The notes beneath the pieces are model-generated. The model was given only the letters and a program-made list of their open reading frames with translations, did no database searches and had not been told where the DNA came from. Below, in pieces: positions 29,073 through 32,981 of a stretch of 32,981 nucleotides of DNA. The DNA is from Gammaproteobacteria bacterium (lineage in GTDB: Bacteria > Pseudomonadota > Gammaproteobacteria > Steroidobacterales > JABDMI01): positions 1 through 32,981 of the forward strand of contig JABDMI010000009.1 in assembly GCA_013001575.1 (NCBI GenBank), written 5' to 3'. Both the position numbers and the translations under genes were made by a program. How positions within the stretch are numbered: the first letter of the stretch is position 1; every line of letters begins with the position of its first letter.

Positions 29073-29903
29073 TTACTTACGCGCTTTACGACGACGAACA
29101 ATCATTTTGTCCGTACGTTTGTTACTACGGGTTTTCTTACCTTTGGTAGGCATACCCCATGGACTTACCGGATGACGACCACCGGAAGTACGACCTTCAC
29201 CACCACCATGCGGGTGATCGACCGGGTTCATGGCAACACCACGTACCGTTGGACGAATACCACGCCAGCGGGTAGCACCGGCTTTACCTAATTTACGCAG
29301 ACTGTGTTCGTCGTTTCCGACCTCACCAACCGTGGCACGACAATCGGCCATGATCTTGCGCATTTCACCTGAACGCAAACGCAAAGTAGCGTACATGCCT
29401 TCACGTGCGGCCAATTGAGCAGAAGCTCCGGCACTACGTGCGATCTGGGCACCTTTACCAGGTTTCATTTCAATGCAATGCACCAGCGTACCAACCGGAA
29501 TATTGCGTAATGGCATGCAATTACCCGGTTTGATCGGGGCGTGGGTACCGGAAATGATCGGGTCACCGGCCTTAACACCCTTGGGTGCAATAATGTAACG
29601 ACGTTCGCCGTCTGCATAGATCACCAATGCCAGGTGTGCACTGCGATTAGGATCATACTCAAGACGTTCGACTTTTCCAGGAATGCCGTCCTTGTTGCGT
29701 TTGAAGTCAACAATACGGTAATGCTGTTTGTGACCACCGCCGCGATGACGCGTTGTGATACGACCGTTATTGTTACGACCACCGCTTTTGCTTTTCTTTT
29801 CCAGCAACGGCGCATACGGTGCACCCTTGTGTAGATCAGCAGTTTTTACCGAAACGGTAAAACGACGACCTGGTGATGTTGGTTTTGCTTTATGTAATGC
29901 CAT
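29073..29903 (-). CDS. rplB: Ribosomal protein L2
   Basis: A 276-residue 50S protein required for subunit association and peptidyl-transferase function. [19 protein letters not shown] (about 222-240, including the universally conserved histidine near 230) and [20 protein letters not shown] are hallmarks. It lies 20 bp after rplW. Confidence 0.99.
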   Translation of the reverse strand: MALHKAKPTSPGRRFTVSVKTADLHKGAPYAPLLEKKSKSGGRNNNGRITTRHRGGGHKQHYRIVDFKRNKDGIPGKVERLEYDPNRSAHLALVIYADGERRYIIAPKGVKAGDPIISGTHAPIKPGNCMPLRNIPVGTLVHCIEMKPGKGAQIARSAGASAQLAAREGMYATLRLRSGEMRKIMADCRATVGEVGNDEHSLRKLGKAGATRWRGIRPTVRGVAMNPVDHPHGGGEGRTSGGRHPVSPWGMPTKGKKTRSNKRTDKMIVRRRKARK

Positions 29904-29923
29904 GATAATTACTCAGTCTTTAA

Positions 29924-30229
29924 TTACTCAAGCCCCAGAAAATCAACTTCCTGGCCTTCTGACAATGTCACGTAGGCTTTTTTCCAGTTTTTGCGTTTAC
30001 CAATATATTGGCCAAAGCGTTTGGATTTGCCTTTAACGTTGAGGATATTCACAGAATCGACTTTCTTGTCCAGCATCAATTCAACCGCCGCCTTGACTTC
30101 GGGTTTGGTTGCGTCAACACGGACTTTAAATGCCACTTGACGGTTACCCATCAACAGCATGCTTTTTTCTTTAATATGCGGCTCTACCAGAATTGTGGAG
30201 AGACGCTCAGTCAGAACTTGTTTGCTCAT
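29924..30229 (-). CDS. rplW: Ribosomal protein L23
   Basis: A 101-residue 50S protein at the tunnel exit, the docking site for trigger factor and [13 protein letters not shown] and the loop [23 protein letters not shown] are conserved. The ATG overlaps the rplD stop by four bases (ATGA). Confidence 0.97.
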   Translation of the reverse strand: MSKQVLTERLSTILVEPHIKEKSMLLMGNRQVAFKVRVDATKPEVKAAVELMLDKKVDSVNILNVKGKSKRFGQYIGKRKNWKKAYVTLSEGQEVDFLGLE

Positions 30230-30831
30230 CCCAGTTTCTCCTCAAGAATACGTACCGCTCCAACTGTCATGACCACGCGATCGTAGTACAACAAGCTGAC
30301 CGGATCGATAGACGACACATCGATAACATTGACACGCGGAATATTGCGTGACGAAAGATCAAGGTTCTGGTCATAGCCTTCAATTATGATGAGGGCATTA
30401 TCCATTTCCATGTCTTTTAATTTATTAACCAGTACTTTGGTCTTAGGCTCGTCCACTGAAAATTCTTCAACGATGACCAGGCGCTCTTGACGCACCAGCT
30501 CGGATAACAATGACTGCATCGCGGCGCGATACATCTTCTTGTTAACTTTCTGGGTGTAATCACGCGGTTGAGCGGCAAAAGCACGGCCGCCACCAACCCA
30601 GATCGGGCTACGGATAGTACCGGCACGAGCTCGGCCAGTACCTTTTTGACGCCACGGCTTAATACCACCGCCACTGGCAGCAGCGCGGTTCTTCTGGGCT
30701 TTGGAACCTTGACGGGCTCCAGCCAGATAAGCATTGACGACCTGATGAACCAGGCTCTCATTAAAATCACGACCGAAAGTTACTTCGGAAACAGTGACGC
30801 CATTTGAATTACCATGCATTTGTAATTCCAT
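30226..30831 (-). CDS. rplD: Ribosomal protein L4
   Basis: A 201-residue 50S protein; in E. coli it also represses the S10 operon through the leader RNA. The extended loop with [26 protein letters not shown] is diagnostic. The ATG at 30831 is chosen over the in-frame TTG at 30837: it is 10 bases from a strong AAAGGAGG ribosome binding site and gives the same length as E. coli L4. It starts 2 bp after the rplC stop. If L4 autoregulation exists here, the leader at 31488-31752 is the obvious target. Confidence 0.97.
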   Translation of the reverse strand: MELQMHGNSNGVTVSEVTFGRDFNESLVHQVVNAYLAGARQGSKAQKNRAAASGGGIKPWRQKGTGRARAGTIRSPIWVGGGRAFAAQPRDYTQKVNKKMYRAAMQSLLSELVRQERLVIVEEFSVDEPKTKVLVNKLKDMEMDNALIIIEGYDQNLDLSSRNIPRVNVIDVSSIDPVSLLYYDRVVMTVGAVRILEEKLG

Positions 30832-30833
30832 GA

Positions 30834-31487
30834 TCAAGCGCCTCCTTTGTTTTTATATTTAACGGCATTATTCACGATCAAGTCACCACCTTTGGCTCCA
30901 GGTACTGCACCCTTGATCAATAACAGATTGCGTTCCGCATCGATCTTGACCAGCTCAAGGTTTTGATTGGTAGTGCGTTCTGCACCCATGTGGCCCGCCA
31001 TTTTCTTGCCTTTGAAAACACGACCCGGGGTTTGGTTTTGCCCGATAGAACCCGGCGCACGATGCGCGAGCGAGTTACCGTGGGTAGCGTCTTGCATACG
31101 GAAGTTCCAGCGCTTAACACCACCCTGGAAACCTTTACCGATTGAAGTGCCGGTCACATCGACCTTTTGACCCTCATTAAGAGTTTCAACCGTAAACTCT
31201 GTACCAACTTCGATATCGGCAGCGTCATCGTCTAGACGGAATTCCCACAAGCCACGACCGACTTCCTGGTTTGCCTTGGCGTAATGCCCGGCAACCGCTT
31301 TGGTGACACGTGAAAGTTTACGCGACCCGGTGGTCACTTGAACTGCACTATAACCATCGTTTTCCACAGTTTTAACCTGTGTCACGCGATTCGGTAGTAC
31401 TTCCACAACTGTCACTGGCACGGATTCGCCCGCATCAGTAAAAAGTCGTGTCATGCCGCATTTGCGACCTACTAGCCCAATAGCCAT
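30834..31487 (-). CDS. rplC: Ribosomal protein L3
   Basis: A 217-residue 50S assembly-initiating protein. [18 protein letters not shown] and [19 protein letters not shown] are hallmarks; the second contains the Gln methylated by PrmB in E. coli. A good AGAGG ribosome binding site precedes the ATG by 8-9 bases. Unusually, 265 bp separate it from rpsJ, with a promoter and a terminator-like hairpin in between. Confidence 0.98.
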   Translation of the reverse strand: MAIGLVGRKCGMTRLFTDAGESVPVTVVEVLPNRVTQVKTVENDGYSAVQVTTGSRKLSRVTKAVAGHYAKANQEVGRGLWEFRLDDDAADIEVGTEFTVETLNEGQKVDVTGTSIGKGFQGGVKRWNFRMQDATHGNSLAHRAPGSIGQNQTPGRVFKGKKMAGHMGAERTTNQNLELVKIDAERNLLLIKGAVPGAKGGDLIVNNAVKYKNKGGA

Positions 31488-31608
31488 GTGTTTATACCTC
31501 TGTCCTCGGAGCCTGCTATGGCGCCCGTCAACGTAAAAATCTGATTTTGTTGCACTTTTGAAGCCTGATTAGAGACTCGTAAGTTATTGACAAATCAAGT
31601 TTTTTTGC

Positions 31609-31641
31609 AAAAAAAACACCCGTGCACAAATCGACACGGGT
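31609..31641 (-). terminator. Terminator or attenuator hairpin upstream of rplC
   Basis: On the minus strand the stem ACCCGTG/CACGGGT (31635-31641 with 31618-31624, 10-base loop) is followed by G and then eight T residues (31616-31609). It lies about 120 bp upstream of rplC and about 50 bp downstream of the promoter-like TATAAT. A terminator inside a leader is the pattern of transcription attenuation. It could instead simply end rpsJ transcripts. Confidence 0.65.
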
Positions 31642-31696
31642 ATTTCTACTAAATTTTAATTCCGACCAACGATGTGCCGGTTAATGGTAGCCCACT

Positions 31697-31724
31697 ATTA
31701 TAACAACTTTTTGGCTTACCGCAA
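31697..31724 (-). promoter_or_regulatory. Strong candidate promoter between rpsJ and rplC
   Basis: On the minus strand TTGCGG (31724-31719) and a perfect TATAAT (31702-31697) are 16 bp apart. The inferred start is near 31690, giving a leader of about 200 nt before rplC. The leader contains the hairpin with a T-run at 31609-31641. Confidence 0.6.
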
Positions 31725-31726
31725 TA

Positions 31727-31746
31727 CCCAAATCCATAGATTTGGG
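31727..31746. repeat. Perfect hairpin just after rpsJ
   Basis: The inverted repeat CCCAAATC-N4-GATTTGGG (8-bp arms) begins 6 bp beyond the rpsJ stop. There is no T-run on the minus strand, so it is more likely an mRNA 3'-end stabiliser or processing site than a full intrinsic terminator. Confidence 0.6.
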
Positions 31747-31752
31747 CTTTAA

Positions 31753-32064
31753 TCAGTTCAACTTGATCTGAACGTCCACACCAGTGGGCAATTCCAGCTT
31801 CATTAAGGCATCAACCGTTTTATCGGTTGGCTCAACGATATCCATCATGCGCTTGTGGGTACGGAGCTCATATTGATCTCGTGCGTCTTTATTAACATGT
31901 GGCGAGATCAAAACAGTAAAACGCTCTTTTTTGGTCGGCAAAGGAATAGGTCCTTTCACACGAGCACCAGTGCGTTTAGCGGTTTCAACGATCTCTTTGG
32001 CCGACTGATCGATCAATGCGTGATCGAATGCTTTCAGACGGATGCGAATATTTTGATTCGCCAT
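31753..32064 (-). CDS. rpsJ: Ribosomal protein S10
   Basis: A 103-residue 30S head protein, also the NusE subunit of antitermination complexes. [44 protein letters not shown] and the loop [19 protein letters not shown] are diagnostic. The ATG at 32064 is chosen over the in-frame TTG at 32076: a GGAG ribosome binding site fits it and the length equals E. coli S10. It lies 63 bp after tuf and is separated from rplC, so it may be co-transcribed with tuf. Confidence 0.97.
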   Translation of the reverse strand: MANQNIRIRLKAFDHALIDQSAKEIVETAKRTGARVKGPIPLPTKKERFTVLISPHVNKDARDQYELRTHKRMMDIVEPTDKTVDALMKLELPTGVDVQIKLN

Positions 32065-32127
32065 GGACTTCTCCAATTAAAGTTTTAACAAAAGCGGTAG
32101 ATGCAACACGCACCCACCTGATTAATA

Positions 32128-32981
32128 TCACGCGATGATTTTGGCTACTACACCAGCGCCAACGGTACGGCCACCTTCACGGATCGCAAAACGCAAACCG
32201 TCTTCCATCGCGATCGGGGCGATCAGCTCAACATTCATTTTGATGTTGTCGCCAGGCATAACCATCTCAACGCCTTCCGGCAGGATCACTTCACCCGTCA
32301 CGTCCGTGGTACGGAAGTAGAACTGTGGACGATAGCCTTTGAAGAATGGTGTGTGACGACCACCCTCATCTTTGCTCAAGATATAGGTCTCGGCTTCGAA
32401 CTTGGTGTGCGGGGTGATCGAACCCGGCTTCGCCAGTACCTGACCACGCTCAACTTCTTCACGCTTGGTACCACGCAGCAATACACCTACGTTATCGCCC
32501 GCTTGACCTTCGTCGAGCAGCTTACGGAACATCTCAACACCGGTACAGGTGGTTTTGGCGGTGTCTTTAATGCCAACGATCTCGATCTCTTCGCCAACTT
32601 TCACAATACCGCGCTCAATACGACCGGTAACTACCGTGCCGCGACCCGAGATAGAGAACACGTCCTCTACCGGCATCAGGAAAGCACCGTCGATGGCGCG
32701 CTCTGGCAACGGAATGTAGGTATCCAGTACTTCAACCAATTTGTAGATACTCGGTACGCCGATGTCGCTTTGGTCGCCTTCGATGGCTTTCAGAGCCGAA
32801 CCGGTCACGATCGGGGTGTCATCACCCGGGAATTCGTACGCTGACAACAGATCACGAACTTCCATCTCAACCAGTTCCAGCAATTCTTCATCATCAACCA
32901 TGTCGGCTTTGTTCAGATAAACCACGATGTAAGGAACACCAACCTGACGCGACAACAAAATGTGCTCACGCGTTTGTGGCA
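32128..32981 (-). CDS. tuf: Elongation factor Tu, C-terminal part (runs off the window)
   Basis: The last 283 residues of EF-Tu, the GTPase that brings aminoacyl-tRNA to the ribosome; roughly 110 N-terminal residues lie outside the window. The visible part starts at [17 protein letters not shown]. It has the G4 motif NKAD, the G5 region SALKA, and complete domains II and III (ending [14 protein letters not shown]). The stop is 63 bp upstream of rpsJ. This is the tuf copy of the str region; a second copy elsewhere is common but cannot be checked here. Confidence 0.98.
   Translation of the reverse strand, partial: PQTREHILLSRQVGVPYIVVYLNKADMVDDEELLELVEMEVRDLLSAYEFPGDDTPIVTGSALKAIEGDQSDIGVPSIYKLVEVLDTYIPLPERAIDGAFLMPVEDVFSISGRGTVVTGRIERGIVKVGEEIEIVGIKDTAKTTCTGVEMFRKLLDEGQAGDNVGVLLRGTKREEVERGQVLAKPGSITPHTKFEAETYILSKDEGGRHTPFFKGYRPQFYFRTTDVTGEVILPEGVEMVMPGDNIKMNVELIAPIAMEDGLRFAIREGGRTVGAGVVAKIIA

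Noticed and set aside
31600-31616. T7-GC-A8 symmetry next to the rplC leader hairpin as a separate operator
   Set aside because: It is explained by the T-run of the terminator followed by an A-rich stretch; low-complexity symmetry of this kind carries little information.

Overview
The window is a chromosomal segment of a gammaproteobacterium of moderate GC content, probably marine or aquatic; I cannot name the genus. The evidence is a complete S10-spc-alpha ribosomal protein array in the standard order, the miaB-phoH-ybeY-corC-lnt cluster, divergent uvrA/ssb, and lipoproteins with the poly-glycine spacer common in marine gammaproteobacteria. I see no rRNA or tRNA genes, CRISPR, transposase, integrase or phage genes. 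Most of the window is core genome.

Layout. (1) 1-266: the N-terminal end of leuS (minus), divergent from an MsbA-type ABC half-transporter (425-2263, plus). (2) 2299-8056, minus strand: a compact operon miaB, phoH/ybeZ, ybeY, corC/ybeX, lnt and a small membrane protein. It covers tRNA modification, RNA/ribosome quality control, and lipoprotein maturation in the envelope. (3) 8057-8576: the largest non-coding gap. It carries two perfect inverted repeats in front of katG; one has the ATAG-N7-CTAT spacing of an OxyR half-site. (4) 8577-14436: katG (plus), ssb (minus) and uvrA (plus). katG and ssb end tail to tail at two back-to-back terminators; uvrA and ssb diverge. (5) 14477-17674, minus: an accessory pair, a large secreted lipoprotein with PKD-type repeats and an HEWGH metalloprotease motif, followed by a small lipoprotein of unknown function. 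(6) 17903-32981, minus: tuf (partial), rpsJ, then the S10, spc and alpha operons down to rplQ, which ends at a strong terminator.

The most interesting non-coding signal lies between rpsJ and rplC (31488-31752). These genes are normally nearly contiguous. Here a 265-bp gap holds a hairpin after rpsJ, a promoter with a consensus TATAAT, and an intrinsic-terminator-like hairpin with eight T residues, all upstream of rplC. This looks like a leader or attenuator placed between rpsJ and rplC, so that rpsJ would be transcribed with tuf and rplC onward would be controlled separately. The most interesting proteins are the PKD/HEWGH lipoprotein and its small partner. I found no clear sign of a wholly new defence or mobile system.
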